From positions 1 to 64,000 of the forward strand of contig JAJFIA010000005.1 in NCBI GenBank assembly GCA_021775255.1: a stretch of 64,000 nt of DNA. Direction: 5' to 3'. Positions 10,176-21,220 of this stretch are shown here, piece by piece; positions within the stretch are counted from its first letter, which is position 1, and every line of letters starts with the position of its first letter. The translations under genes and the position numbers were made by a program. The DNA is from Roseovarius sp. Its GTDB lineage: Bacteria; Pseudomonadota; Alphaproteobacteria; Rhodobacterales; Rhodobacteraceae. The notes below the pieces were generated by a model. It did not search any database. It was not told the DNA's origin and saw nothing but the letters and a program-made list of their open reading frames with translations.

Positions 10176-11582
10176 TCAGCAGCTGTAATACATGCCAAAT
10201 TCAACCGGATGAGGGGTGTGCTCATAAAGCTCGACCTCTTCCATTTTAAGAGCAATATAGCCCTCGATTTGATCCTTGGTGAAAACATCCCCCGCCAGAA
10301 GGAAATCATGATCGGCGGCCAGTGCCTCCATCGCTTCGCGCAATGACCCGCAAACCGTTGGAATATCTTTCAGCTCTTCCGCGGGCAGATCATAAAGATT
10401 CTTGTCCATCGCCTCACCGGGGTCGATTTTCGATTTGATCCCGTCCAGCCCGGCCATCAGCAGCGCCGCAAACGCGAGATAGGGATTGGCCGCCGGATCA
10501 GGAAAGCGCGCCTCAACCCGCTTGGCCTTGGGGCTTTCTGTCCACGGGATACGCACACAGCCCGAGCGGTTGCGCGCCGAATAGGCCCGCAGCACCGGCG
10601 CTTCAAAACCCGGAATCAGCCGCTTGTAGCTGTTGGTGCCGGGGTTGGTGAAGGCATTGAGCGTTTTGGCATGCTTGAGAATGCCCCCGATATAATACAG
10701 CGCTTCCTGGCTCAGATCGGCGTATTTATCACCTGCAAACAAGGGCTTGCCCTCTTTCCAGATCGACATGTTCACATGCATGCCGCTGCCATTGTCGCCG
10801 TAAATCGGCTTGGGCATAAACGTGGCCGATTTGCCATAAGCCTGCGCCACATTGTGGATCACGTATTTATACTTTTGCAGCTCATCGGCCTGCTTGGTCA
10901 GGCTGTCAAAGATCAGGCCCAATTCATGCTGACACGAGCCCACCTCGTGGTGATGCTTGTCAACCTTCATGCCAAGGCGTTTCATCGTGCTCAGCATTTC
11001 CGAGCGGATATCCTGCGCGTCATCAATCGGGTTTACCGGGAAATACCCGCCCTTGAGGCCGGGACGGTGGCCGGTGTTGCCCATCTCAAATTCGGCATCG
11101 GTATTCCACGAGGCGTCAATCGCATCGACCTCGTAAGACACCTTGTTGATGGTGTTGGAAAACCGCACATCGTCAAACAGGAAAAACTCGGCCTCAGGCC
11201 CCATATAGGCCACATCGCCAATACCCGACGCCTTCAGATAGGCCTCGGCCTTTTGCGCCGTGCCGCGCGGATCGCGGTGATAGGCTTCACCGGTATCCGG
11301 CTCGACCACCGTGCAATGCACACAGATGGTTTTCTCGGCATAAAACGGATCAACATAGGCGCTTGTCGCATCCAGCATCAGCTTCATGTCCGAGGCCTCG
11401 ATGGATTTCCAGCCAGCAATCGAGGAGCCGTCAAACATGAAGCCCTCCTCGAGGAAATCCTCATCCACCAGATCGGCCACAATCGTCACATGCTGCAACT
11501 TTCCGCGCGGGTCGGTAAAACGGATATCGACATAGTCAATATCATCGTCTTTGATTTGCTTGAGAAGGGCTGTGTTGCTCAT
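10176..11582 (-). CDS. glnA: glutamine synthetase type I
   Basis: ATP-dependent amidation of glutamate to glutamine, the main ammonium assimilation step; dodecamer in the cytosol. The 468 residues are typical of the bacterial GSI-beta class. Visible are the N-terminal DxxxxDVRFTDPRG-like stretch ([12 protein letters not shown]), the catalytic GSGMHVNMS block and [13 protein letters not shown]. Near residue 395-400 the NLYDLP motif holds the tyrosine that GlnE adenylylates. It is the second gene of the glnB-glnA operon (33 bp gap), so PII and its target pathway are expressed together. A strong terminator follows. Confidence 0.98.
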   Translation of the reverse strand: MSNTALLKQIKDDDIDYVDIRFTDPRGKLQHVTIVADLVDEDFLEEGFMFDGSSIAGWKSIEASDMKLMLDATSAYVDPFYAEKTICVHCTVVEPDTGEAYHRDPRGTAQKAEAYLKASGIGDVAYMGPEAEFFLFDDVRFSNTINKVSYEVDAIDASWNTDAEFEMGNTGHRPGLKGGYFPVNPIDDAQDIRSEMLSTMKRLGMKVDKHHHEVGSCQHELGLIFDSLTKQADELQKYKYVIHNVAQAYGKSATFMPKPIYGDNGSGMHVNMSIWKEGKPLFAGDKYADLSQEALYYIGGILKHAKTLNAFTNPGTNSYKRLIPGFEAPVLRAYSARNRSGCVRIPWTESPKAKRVEARFPDPAANPYLAFAALLMAGLDGIKSKIDPGEAMDKNLYDLPAEELKDIPTVCGSLREAMEALAADHDFLLAGDVFTKDQIEGYIALKMEEVELYEHTPHPVEFGMYYSC

Positions 11583-11615
11583 TCCCTAATTCCTTTTTCG
11601 AGAGATAGATATGGA

Positions 11616-13736
<2,121 letters not shown>

Positions 13737-13786
13737 ATTTACCCCTCGCCTTGCCCCAAAACCTTTGCTAGAGAGCGCCTGATCGT

Positions 13787-13871
13787 GCGGGTGTGGCGGA
13801 ATTGGTAGACGCACCAGATTTAGGTTCTGGCGCCGCAAGGCGTGGGGGTTCAAGTCCCTTCACCCGCACCA
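13787..13871 (+). tRNA. tRNA-Leu (anticodon TAG)
   Basis: 85-nt class II tRNA with the 7-bp acceptor GCGGGTG/CACCCGC, encoded CCA, and a GGTAGAC D-loop. The anticodon stem is CCAGA/TCTGG with loop TTTAGGT (anticodon TAG), followed by a long variable arm and GGTTCAAGTCC T-arm. A low-GC sulfotransferase-like gene follows 350 bp downstream. Confidence 0.97.
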
Positions 13872-14221
13872 AAAATCGGGCTATCTGTCTTAAAGCAAAC
13901 AGATAATTATGACATCTGAATTGCTGACCACTGAATAGCCTCTGGATTTACAGACGCCCTGCTTGGCAATTTTACAAACAAGGAGGGCAGGGTGTTGTGG
14001 CCATCTTTATTCCCCCATAAACATATCCTTGCCCCCGGATCCGGGAGGTCAAAGGAAATGCCCCGCGAGTAACGACGTATCCACAGGATAATCCGATTTT
14101 GGTTTGAGTAATTTCAAATTTGAATTGGATAAGTACCCCTTCCAGTTATATTCTGTTTTTTAAAACTCCGGGAATAGGGAGATCAACATAAATTCGTTGC
14201 AGCTCTCGCATGGTGTAAAAA
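13872..14221. other. AT-rich intergenic region after tRNA-Leu
   Basis: About 350 bp, clearly AT-richer than the surrounding genome. Contains an imperfect inverted repeat (GCCCTGCTTG...ACAAGGAGGGCAGGG, about 13958-13994) and a short AATTTCAAATTTGAATT palindrome. No integrase, tRNA-end duplication or gene was recognised. Confidence 0.5.
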
Positions 14222-14995
14222 TTGAATTATGAGGAAGAAGTGAAGCCATCACCCCCATTAACTGCCTGCATTTTAGGGATGCATCGAAGCGGTACAAGTA
14301 CGTTGACCGGTTGTCTTGAAGCGCGCGGATTATATTTGGGTGACGTGGTTAATTCTGCGCCACACAACCGCAAGGGAAACAAAGAAAACATCCCACTGCG
14401 GGATATAAACGACGCAGTATTGGCGTTTAACCGCGGCAGTTGGGATAACCCACCGGCCAACCTGGCATGGAATGACGAATTACGACAGCGCCGAGATCAA
14501 CATATATCGGGATATAACGGAAAGGGCATCTGGGGTTTTAAAGACCCGCGCACGATACTGACCTTACCCTTCTGGCAGGAGGCGCTTCCAGATATGAGCC
14601 TCATGGGCACGTTCCGCAGACCAGAAATTGTGGTGATGTCATTGCTGGCGCGTCCTGGTATGGCACCGATGACCCCGGCCCTTGAACTTTGGAAAATCTA
14701 TAACCGGAAATTGCTTGCTTACGCAGAAAATTACGATCTGCCTCTGGTCTGTTTTGATTGGCCCCAGAGTGGATTTTTGAATGCTGTTGATAATATCGCG
14801 ATCAATTTGGGGCTCTGTCCTGCTGACCAGGCCAAAGACGAGTTTTATGATGAATCTTTAAGACATCGGGGAGTTTATGACCCCAATTGCGCGCACACCG
14901 ATGCTCAAGCTGAAAAAATTTACGCAGCATTGATGGGGATTGCTGTGGATCTTACACCGGAGAAGCCTGATATGATACAGGGTGTAACAACGTGA
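14222..14995 (+). CDS. sulfotransferase-like protein
   Basis: 257 residues. The N-terminus has LGMHRSGTSTLTG, the P-loop-like 5'-phosphosulfate-binding motif of sulfotransferases. WGFKDPRTIL fits the second (3'-phosphate) motif. The substrate cannot be inferred; surface polysaccharide, lipid or protein tyrosine are family options. The only in-frame start before the motif is TTG at 14222, right after an in-frame stop, and the SD is poor, so the start is uncertain. Base composition is lower in GC than the neighbours and the gene stands alone downstream of tRNA-Leu, which suggests horizontal transfer (inference). Confidence 0.7.
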   Translation: MNYEEEVKPSPPLTACILGMHRSGTSTLTGCLEARGLYLGDVVNSAPHNRKGNKENIPLRDINDAVLAFNRGSWDNPPANLAWNDELRQRRDQHISGYNGKGIWGFKDPRTILTLPFWQEALPDMSLMGTFRRPEIVVMSLLARPGMAPMTPALELWKIYNRKLLAYAENYDLPLVCFDWPQSGFLNAVDNIAINLGLCPADQAKDEFYDESLRHRGVYDPNCAHTDAQAEKIYAALMGIAVDLTPEKPDMIQGVTT

Positions 14996-15207
14996 ACAAA
15001 GCGGCATTGTCCATCATGGTTATTTTTTCCGATATGACCTGTCACACGGAACAAACCTTGCTTAACCTGTCACGGGCGTATCTGTTCCAACATTCATAGC
15101 GACGCCCATCTGCCTCTCGCAACACGCCGTAAAGGACAGCCTGTTACGCGTTCAGCGCAGGATGGTTTTCCCGCTTTACCGTGGTTTCCAACAGTGTGAT
15201 GAGAAAT

Positions 15208-15642
15208 CTACCTGCCGCGATCAAGTTTGGTTGTCAAATGGATCAGGCTTTCCGAACTTTTTACACCTTTGGCCTCGATAATCCTGTCAAGGGTTTCATC
15301 CAGCGCCTCGGTGGTGGCGGCCTCAAGTGCCACGATCAGGTCAAACCGGCCGGATGTGGTATGCACCCGGCGGACCTGCGGCAGGGATTTAAGCCGCGTC
15401 AGAACCACCGGCGCGCTGCGCGGCTCGATGCCAATCAGCACTGTCGCCCGTAAGGGTGCCCGGGCGCTTTGGCCAAGTCGCAGGGTATAGCCTGCAATCA
15501 CACCGCTGGCTTCCAGGCGCTCCAGCCGGGCCTGAACCGTGGTGCGGGCCAGCTTCAGACGTCGCGCCAATGTGGCCACCGGCAAACGGGCGTTTTCCTC
15601 AAGCAGGGCCAACAAGGCCCTATCGGTTTCGTCGGTTTTCAT
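15208..15642 (-). CDS. Lrp/AsnC family transcriptional regulator
   Basis: 144 residues: N-terminal winged helix-turn-helix (about 3-60, with LARRLKLARTTVQARLERLE) and C-terminal RAM/ligand-binding domain (about 65-140). Such proteins bind amino acids and regulate nearby metabolic or transport genes. The gene is divergent from the ornithine-type decarboxylase with about 100 bp between the starts, so that decarboxylase is its likely target (inference from arrangement). No operator was identified. Confidence 0.92.
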   Translation of the reverse strand: MKTDETDRALLALLEENARLPVATLARRLKLARTTVQARLERLEASGVIAGYTLRLGQSARAPLRATVLIGIEPRSAPVVLTRLKSLPQVRRVHTTSGRFDLIVALEAATTEALDETLDRIIEAKGVKSSESLIHLTTKLDRGR

Positions 15643-15744
15643 GAATTTACCTGCGTTATGACGATCCTTTCAGGCAATTTATACTATTTGCCACGATAAA
15701 TCGATGAAATTCAGTTGCATACTAAGAAGAAAACACCATGAGGC

Positions 15745-16878
15745 ATGATCATGCACGAGACCCCGAACTGGCCCACTGCGCTGGCGCATATAATCCGGCA
15801 CCACCCCGATGAAGCCTTGCTGTATTTCTGCCCCGAAGCCCTGAGGTCCATGGCGGAACGGTTTCAGCGCGGCTTTGATGGGTTGGTGACCTATGCCGTC
15901 AAAGCCAATCCCGGCGAAGAGGTTCTGGCCAATCTGGTAACGGCGGGCCTGCGGGCCTTTGATGTGGCCAGCCCGGCCGAGATGCGCGCGGTGCGCCGGG
16001 TCTGCAAGGATGCGGTTTTGCACTACAACAATCCTGTGCGCTCGCCCGATGAGGTGTCTGTGGCCGTGGCGCTGAATGTGGCGTCTTATTCGGTGGATTG
16101 CGAGGCCGAGCTGGACAAGCTGGGCGCCGTCCCCAAGGGCACTGAAATAACCGTCAGGCTGGCCCTGCCGGTGGCCGGGGCGGCCTATGATTTCGGGGCG
16201 AAATTCGGGGTTTGCCCCGCGCGTGCCGTGGGCCTGCTGCAAGCGGTTGCCGAGCGTGGCTTTACCCCGTCAATGACATTCCACCCCGGCACGCAATGCG
16301 CTGATCCGCAAAGCTGGGGGGCCTATATCAAGGTGGTAGCCGATGTTGCGCGCGAGGCGGGTGTTGCGCTTGCGCGGCTGAATGTGGGCGGCGGGTTTGC
16401 CGCGCACCGGGTGGGGAATGCGCCTGATCTGGAAGCAATCTTTGATCACATCCGGGCCGAGGTGAACACGCATTTCGGGCCGCACGCGCCCGATCTGGTT
16501 TGTGAGCCGGGCCGCGCCATGGTGGCCGAAGCCTTCACCCTGGCCACACGGGTCAAGGCGGTGCGGGCGGATGGCTCGATCTTTCTCAATGACGGCACCT
16601 ATGGCGGGCTGACCGAGGCGCGTGATATTGGCTGTACCGACCGGATGCAGGTGATCGCGCCTGATGGCACGATCCGCACCGGCGCGCCGCATGCGCGCGT
16701 TGTGTTTGGCCCCACCTGCGACAGCCTTGACCGCCTGCCCGATCCGATCCCGCTGCCGGATGATATTAAAGCCGGGGATTACATTCTGTTTGCCGGGATG
16801 GGCGCCTATTCGCGCAGCCTGAGCACCGGGTTCAACGGCTACGGCGTTGGCGATCCGGTGACGGTGCAGGCATTTTGA
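15745..16878 (+). CDS. PLP-dependent decarboxylase, ornithine decarboxylase type
   Basis: 377-residue alanine-racemase-fold decarboxylase of the ornithine/lysine/diaminopimelate group. The Schiff-base lysine is Lys53 in YAVKANP. His180 (TFHPGTQ) stacks on the cofactor, CEPGR (253-257) binds phosphate, and the catalytic cysteine is Cys325 in GPTCDSLD. The size and GPTCDS motif fit ornithine (or lysine/ornithine) decarboxylase and thus putrescine formation, rather than the larger biosynthetic arginine enzyme. Start ATG at 15745, with a second ATG at 15751 possible. It is divergent from an Lrp regulator. Confidence 0.92.
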   Translation: MIMHETPNWPTALAHIIRHHPDEALLYFCPEALRSMAERFQRGFDGLVTYAVKANPGEEVLANLVTAGLRAFDVASPAEMRAVRRVCKDAVLHYNNPVRSPDEVSVAVALNVASYSVDCEAELDKLGAVPKGTEITVRLALPVAGAAYDFGAKFGVCPARAVGLLQAVAERGFTPSMTFHPGTQCADPQSWGAYIKVVADVAREAGVALARLNVGGGFAAHRVGNAPDLEAIFDHIRAEVNTHFGPHAPDLVCEPGRAMVAEAFTLATRVKAVRADGSIFLNDGTYGGLTEARDIGCTDRMQVIAPDGTIRTGAPHARVVFGPTCDSLDRLPDPIPLPDDIKAGDYILFAGMGAYSRSLSTGFNGYGVGDPVTVQAF

Positions 16879-16981
16879 GCCCGCGATAACGGCCTGAGGT
16901 TTCACTGGTTCACGGCAAGTTTTATGGCATTTGCCCTTTGGGGCATGTCTGATACGCATGTAATCAGCAATCCGGGGCTAT

Positions 16982-18055
16982 GTGCGTTTGAAAATGAAAT
17001 GGCCATCATGGCATAATACCTTATTCAACCTTCTGCGGCCACAGCAGCGGCATGGCCAGACTGCCTATGCCCGGGCGCGGGGGAGTGTAACCCATGTGCT
17101 GATCCTTGATGGCACCATGTCCACCCTCTGGCCGGGCTGCGAGGGCAATGCCGGGCTGACCTATAAGTTGCTGGAAGAGGTCAGCGGCACAGGGCTTTCG
17201 GTGTATTATGAGGCGGGTTTGCAATGGCACCATTGGAGCAGCGCCCGCAATGTCATACTTGGGCACGGGCTCAACCGGCAGATCCGGCGCGCTTATGGCT
17301 ATCTGTGCAGCCGCTATCGCCCCGGTGACCGGATATTTCTGTTTGGCTATTCGCGTGGGGCCTATGCGGTGCGCTCATTGGCCGGGTTGATTGACCGGGT
17401 TGGCCTGCTCCAGCACGAACATGCAACCGTGCGCAATATCAAAACCGCCTACCGGCATTATCAATGCAGCCCCGGCAGCCCTGCCTCGGTTACGTTTACT
17501 CAGGAAAATTGTCATCCCGAAGCCCCGATCGAAATGGTCGGCGTCTGGGATACCGTCAAGGCGCTGGGCCTGCGCCTGCCGGTTCTATGGCGCTGGTCTG
17601 AGGCGGCGCATGCCTTTCATTCGCACATATTGGGGCCAAGTATCCGCCACGGATTTCATGCATTGGCGCTGGATGAAACGCGGATGGCTTATGCCCCGGT
17701 TTTGTGGGAGTGCCCGGAAGATCATACCGGCATCATCGAGCAGATCTGGTTTCGCGGCACCCATGGTGATATCGGCGGGCAGCTTACCGGGTTTAACGCT
17801 GCGCGCCCGCTGGCGAATATTCCGCTGGTGTGGATGCTGGAAAAGGCCGAAGGATGTGGCCTGCACCTGCCTGCGGGCTGGCGGGCGCGGTTTGTGATGG
17901 ATGCGGATGCGCCTTCGGTCGGATCATGGCGGGGATGGGGCAAGGTTTTCTGGATCAGGCGCAAGCGCCGCATTGGCCTTGATATGTCGGAACACCTGCA
18001 TGAAAGCGTTGATGATCAACAAATCATCCGATCCGATGCCGAGCCCGTGGTTTGA
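16982..18055 (+). CDS. DUF2235 alpha/beta-hydrolase-like protein
   Basis: 357 residues. The N-terminal LILDGTMSTLW, the nucleophile elbow FGYSRGAYAVRSLAG (GxSxG), VGVWDTV with the likely catalytic Asp, and FRGTHGDIGGQ with the likely His are the four conserved blocks of DUF2235. The family includes type VI secretion phospholipase effectors (Tle1 type), but no VgrG, PAAR or immunity gene is near, and stand-alone chromosomal copies are common. The start is GTG at 16982; ATG at 16994 is an alternative. Actual substrate unknown. Confidence 0.85.
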   Translation: MRLKMKWPSWHNTLFNLLRPQQRHGQTAYARARGSVTHVLILDGTMSTLWPGCEGNAGLTYKLLEEVSGTGLSVYYEAGLQWHHWSSARNVILGHGLNRQIRRAYGYLCSRYRPGDRIFLFGYSRGAYAVRSLAGLIDRVGLLQHEHATVRNIKTAYRHYQCSPGSPASVTFTQENCHPEAPIEMVGVWDTVKALGLRLPVLWRWSEAAHAFHSHILGPSIRHGFHALALDETRMAYAPVLWECPEDHTGIIEQIWFRGTHGDIGGQLTGFNAARPLANIPLVWMLEKAEGCGLHLPAGWRARFVMDADAPSVGSWRGWGKVFWIRRKRRIGLDMSEHLHESVDDQQIIRSDAEPVV

Positions 18056-18127
18056 GTGCATATCCGGGTATTTCGCTGAATCCATTGAGGAAAACAATCA
18101 ACTTTCATGCAGAGCGGGACAATCATT

Positions 18128-18334
18128 TCAGGCCCTTACCCGCTCATGCTCAGGATCATAAGGCCCCGTGGCAATGACCTTTGCCAGGATAAGATCGCCA
18201 AGCATGTCAATCGCCAGTGTTGATCCCGGCTCTGACAGATCGGGATCAACAAACGCATAGGCAAGGTTCTTGCCAACCCGGTGCCCCCAATCGCCCGAAG
18301 TCACTGCCCCGACAACCTTGCCCAGCATCGCCAC
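18128..18334 (-). pseudogene. C-terminal remnant of a GcvT-like (dimethylglycine/sarcosine dehydrogenase) protein
   Basis: About 65 residues, including GAVTSGDWGHRVGKNLAYAF and ending VIATGPYDPEHERVRA. They match the extreme C-terminal aminomethyltransferase (GcvT_C) end of FAD-dependent dimethylglycine or sarcosine dehydrogenase-like proteins. A TAA lies immediately before the first usable codon and the remaining hundreds of residues are absent. The break point near 18335-18340 abuts another gene fragment and then a broken integrase, so the parent gene was truncated by a rearrangement. Confidence 0.8.
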
Positions 18335-18339
18335 ACCTT

Positions 18340-18470
18340 AACTGCGACCCAATTTTTTGGACCATTTCATCCGTCATTTCTTCGAGTGCAGTCGAAACTT
18401 CCAAACGTATTTCTTTTAACTGTTCTTCAAAAGATTCAGAAACCTCCAGATCGTTCGCGCCAAAGGTATT
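18340..18470 (-). pseudogene. unidentified coding-like fragment between integrase and GcvT remnants
   Basis: In the frame offset from the integrase, about 43 sense codons read NTFGANDLEVSESFEEQL and on to DEMVQKIGSQLR, an acidic, helix-prone, coding-like stretch without a start codon. It fits neither integrase nor GcvT sequence. I interpret it as an internal or C-terminal piece of a third gene joined at about 18470 (integrase side) and 18340 (GcvT side). The parent gene is unknown; a chance open frame cannot be excluded. Confidence 0.35.
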
Positions 18471-19222
18471 GCCACCAAGAGCGTGCCCAGCGCCTTTGCA
18501 TCGGTGATTGCAGCGCGGTGCTTGACTGTCGGGCGGATCAGGGCATCGCGCAAGGCATAGGTTGGATCGGTTTCTGCAATGCCGCTGGCAACAGCGTAAC
18601 GAAAGATTGAGCCGATCCGGGCGCGCAGGCGATGGGCGGTTTCATAATTGCCCTTGGCTTTGACTTTACGCAGGCAGCGCAGAACCATGGGCGATGTGAT
18701 CTCGGATATGGGTTTGCGGCCAAAATCACGGTTGGCCAGTTTCAGGTGGTATTCGGTTTTGGACAATGTGGCGGCTGATTTGCCTTCCTTGCGTTGCTTG
18801 TCCAGAAATGCGGCCCCCACCTTTTCAAATGTATGCCCTTGGCTATCGCGCCTGATCCGCTTTTGCTCTTGCTTGGCCACATTAGGGTCATTCCCCTCTG
18901 CCACCTCGGCACGGGCCGCATCGCGGGCTTGGCGGGCCTGCAAAAGGCTGATCGTCGGCTAATTACCAATCACAAGCAACTTTTCTTTGCCCTCAATCCG
19001 ATACTTAAAACGCCATGATTTTGATCCGGTTGCTTTCACCAGTAAGTACAGGCCATCAAAATCACCTACCTTATAGGCTTTTTCTTTGGTTTTAAGGTTC
19101 CGAATCCTGGCATCATTTAGGGGCATCTGGGGGTACGCTCGTTTTTGGGCTTCCAGCGTACCCCCAAATATACCCCCAATCTGGGGGTACGTTAGCGGAT
19201 CAAGAAAAACAACACTGGACAA
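18416..19222 (-). pseudogene. tyrosine-recombinase integrase, broken by a nonsense codon and 3' truncation
   Basis: P4/DUF4102-type integrase downstream of tRNA-Thr. The arm-binding domain (MPLNDARIRNLKTKEKAYKV to LLVIGN) is followed by an in-frame TAG, after which PTISLLQARQARDAARAEV continues in the same frame. Family members usually have Tyr there (G-x-YPxxSL), so a single point mutation explains the stop. The core-binding domain continues to about KALGTLLVAI, then the sequence departs from the family and ends. The catalytic domain with the Arg-His-Arg-Tyr residues is missing. The gene begins about 70 bp beyond the tRNA 3' end, the normal place for an island integrase. It is non-functional. 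Confidence 0.88.
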
Positions 19223-19290
19223 ACAGTTTCATAAATAGCCTTATATACAAGGCTGAAACGGATGTCACTGGACATTATAAAATAGGAAAA

Positions 19291-19366
19291 TGGTGCCCCC
19301 ACACGGACTCGAACCGCGGACCTACTGATTACAAATCAGTTGCTCTACCAGCTGAGCTATAGGGGC
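19291..19366 (-). tRNA. tRNA-Thr (anticodon TGT)
   Basis: 76 nt with encoded CCA. Reverse complement shows the acceptor GCCCCTA pairing with TGGGGGC (one G-U), a TAGCTCAGCTGGTAGAGC D-arm, anticodon stem CTGAT/ATCAG with loop TTTGTAA (anticodon TGT), and GGTTCGAGTCC T-arm. An integrase pseudogene begins just beyond its 3' end, so this tRNA was probably an integration site. Confidence 0.97.
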
Positions 19367-19490
19367 TACGCGCGCTTGGATACGCATTTAACACAGACAG
19401 ATCAAGCCAAAATAATTACCCGACCCAAGAATAATAATCGCCTGCAAGGTTGGGAAAAAACACTGGTTTGCCGAGTATATAAAGACGCGC

Positions 19491-20405
19491 CTAAGGCCCC
19501 GGCATGATATAATCCGGGATGATGCCCGCGCGCCTGATAGCCCCGTTTACATCCATCCCGCGCAGGGATCCGAAATCGGTGGTCAGCGCGGTTTTCAGGC
19601 CCATTGCCCGACCGCCAAGGATGTCGGTTTGCAAGGTGTCGCCAACCATCAGGGTCCGTTCGGGCGCAATGCCCTGCCCGATGCGCGCAAGGGCCATTTC
19701 AAACACATTGCCAAAGGGCTTGCCAAAAAATTGCGGTTCGATGCCGGTGGTGTCGGCCAAGCGGTGGGCGTAATGCCCCGGCTCGCGCGACAGGCCGGTA
19801 TCACGCGGGGCCACGATATCAGGATTGCCCACCAGAACCGTGCGGGGATTGTCCTGCAACGACGCCTCAAGCAGGGCCTGCCGATCCTCGTTCCAGATGC
19901 TGCTACCAAGAAAGATAAATGCTTCGGCCCGGTCATAAACGCCGCGATCATCCAGAAGAAAATCGAAACTCAGGGCTTCCAGCTCTTCACGGCCAAAATC
20001 CGCATTGGCCATCAGGCCGTAATGCACTGGCGGCAGGGCGGGCAGGGCGGCAAGCAGAACCTCGCGGCTGCTGAGCACATCGCGGGGCGTGAAATCAAAC
20101 CCAAGATCGCGGTAGCGCTGCATCAGCCTGCTTTTAGGATACCCGGCCGCGTTTGAGACAACCAAAACCTTTTTGCCCATGGCCTTGAGCTGTGCAATCC
20201 GTTCCGGCGCGCCGGGGATCACCTGTTCACCCATGTTGAGAACGCCAAAGGCATCCAGCAGAAAAAGATCAATCTCATCCGCCAATTCCGAAAGGTCGGC
20301 AACATGGCGGCTTTGATCCGGGAATGTGGCCACAGGCAGGCGGTGCCGCGAGGCTTCATAGGCCGAAAAGGCCCATTCGGCGTTTTGCGCCAGCGAAGAT
20401 GTCAT
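19491..20405 (-). CDS. HAD-superfamily subfamily IIA hydrolase (TIGR01459-like)
   Basis: 304 residues with HAD motif I in FLLDAFGVLN. The nucleophile Asp51 is present, but the usual +2 acid/base Asp is Phe53; related proteins often have DxWGVL, so this looks like a family trait. Motif II is VVSNA, motif III is the Lys of GKPFGNVF, and motif IV is GDTLQTDILGG. The start MTSSLAQN at 20405 overlaps the stop of the upstream permease (ATGA), so the track start at 20441 is too long. As the last gene of a phosphonate-type transporter operon it may dephosphorylate the imported compound or a derivative (inference only). Confidence 0.85.
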   Translation of the reverse strand: MTSSLAQNAEWAFSAYEASRHRLPVATFPDQSRHVADLSELADEIDLFLLDAFGVLNMGEQVIPGAPERIAQLKAMGKKVLVVSNAAGYPKSRLMQRYRDLGFDFTPRDVLSSREVLLAALPALPPVHYGLMANADFGREELEALSFDFLLDDRGVYDRAEAFIFLGSSIWNEDRQALLEASLQDNPRTVLVGNPDIVAPRDTGLSREPGHYAHRLADTTGIEPQFFGKPFGNVFEMALARIGQGIAPERTLMVGDTLQTDILGGRAMGLKTALTTDFGSLRGMDVNGAIRRAGIIPDYIMPGP

Positions 20406-21220
20406 CAGATGATGGCTCCGCGCACCTTGGCCGAAACCCATTCACCGATCACCACAGCCAGCAGGATCACGATCAGGATGAGCGACACCTGGCTCCACGA
20501 CAGAATATTGAGCGAGGCATTGAGTTGCAGGCCAATGCCGCCCGCGCCCACCAGCCCCAGAACAGTGCTTTCGCGGATGTTGATATCCCAGCGGAACACG
20601 GCGATGCCGGCAAAGGCCGGCAGGATTTGCGGCACAATGCCATAGACCATCACCTGCCAGCGGCTGGCACCGGTGGCGGCTATGGCTTCAACCTGCACTT
20701 CGCTAATCTCCTCAATCGCCTCGTAAAGCAGTTTGGCGCAAAACCCGATCGAGCGGATAGAGATGGCGATCACCCCGGCAAACACGCCCGGCCCGACGAT
20801 CGACACCAACAGCAGCGCCCAGATCAGTGAGTTGACCGAGCGGGTGGAAACAATGATCAGCAAGGCAATGGGGCGGATAAACATCCGGCTTGGGCTGGTA
20901 TTGCGCGCCGCCAGAAAGGCCACCGGCACCGCCAGCATCAAAGCAAAGACCGTACCCAGTGTGGCGATGTTCACTGTATCCCAGATCGGCCGCCAGAGCG
21001 TGTTGATATAAGACCATTTCGGCGGCCAGGCCCGGGTCAGGATATCATGGGTGGCATCGGGCGCGGTTGAGACATAATACCATTCCGTCTGACCCGAGAT
21101 TTGCTGCCATGCCAGCACAAAGGCAATGGCCCCGGTCATCCACATGGCCCAGGTGACAAATTGCCCCTTACGATCCCGGACCTGCCAGATTTTCCGTCCG
21201 TTTTTTTCAATGACCGGCAT
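20405..21220 (-). CDS. phnE: phosphonate-type ABC transporter permease (second PhnE)
   Basis: 271-residue inner-membrane permease with five to six transmembrane segments and the EAA-like loop AIAATGASRWQVMVYGIVPQ that contacts the ATPase. It resembles PhnE. It sits directly after another PhnE-type gene (start/stop overlap at 21220), so the importer probably has a heterodimeric membrane domain. The N-terminus has a hydrophilic extension (KNGRKIWQVRDRKG). The substrate is inferred from PhnD and could be a phosphonate, phosphite or another small phosphorus ester. Confidence 0.92.
   Translation of the reverse strand: MPVIEKNGRKIWQVRDRKGQFVTWAMWMTGAIAFVLAWQQISGQTEWYYVSTAPDATHDILTRAWPPKWSYINTLWRPIWDTVNIATLGTVFALMLAVPVAFLAARNTSPSRMFIRPIALLIIVSTRSVNSLIWALLLVSIVGPGVFAGVIAISIRSIGFCAKLLYEAIEEISEVQVEAIAATGASRWQVMVYGIVPQILPAFAGIAVFRWDINIRESTVLGLVGAGGIGLQLNASLNILSWSQVSLILIVILLAVVIGEWVSAKVRGAII

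Noticed and set aside
18282-18291. 10-bp match (GGTGCCCCCA) to the tRNA-Thr 3' end, possible attachment-site copy
   Set aside because: It falls inside conserved GcvT_C codons (GDWGHRVGK) and the match stops after 10 bp, so coincidence is the simpler explanation.
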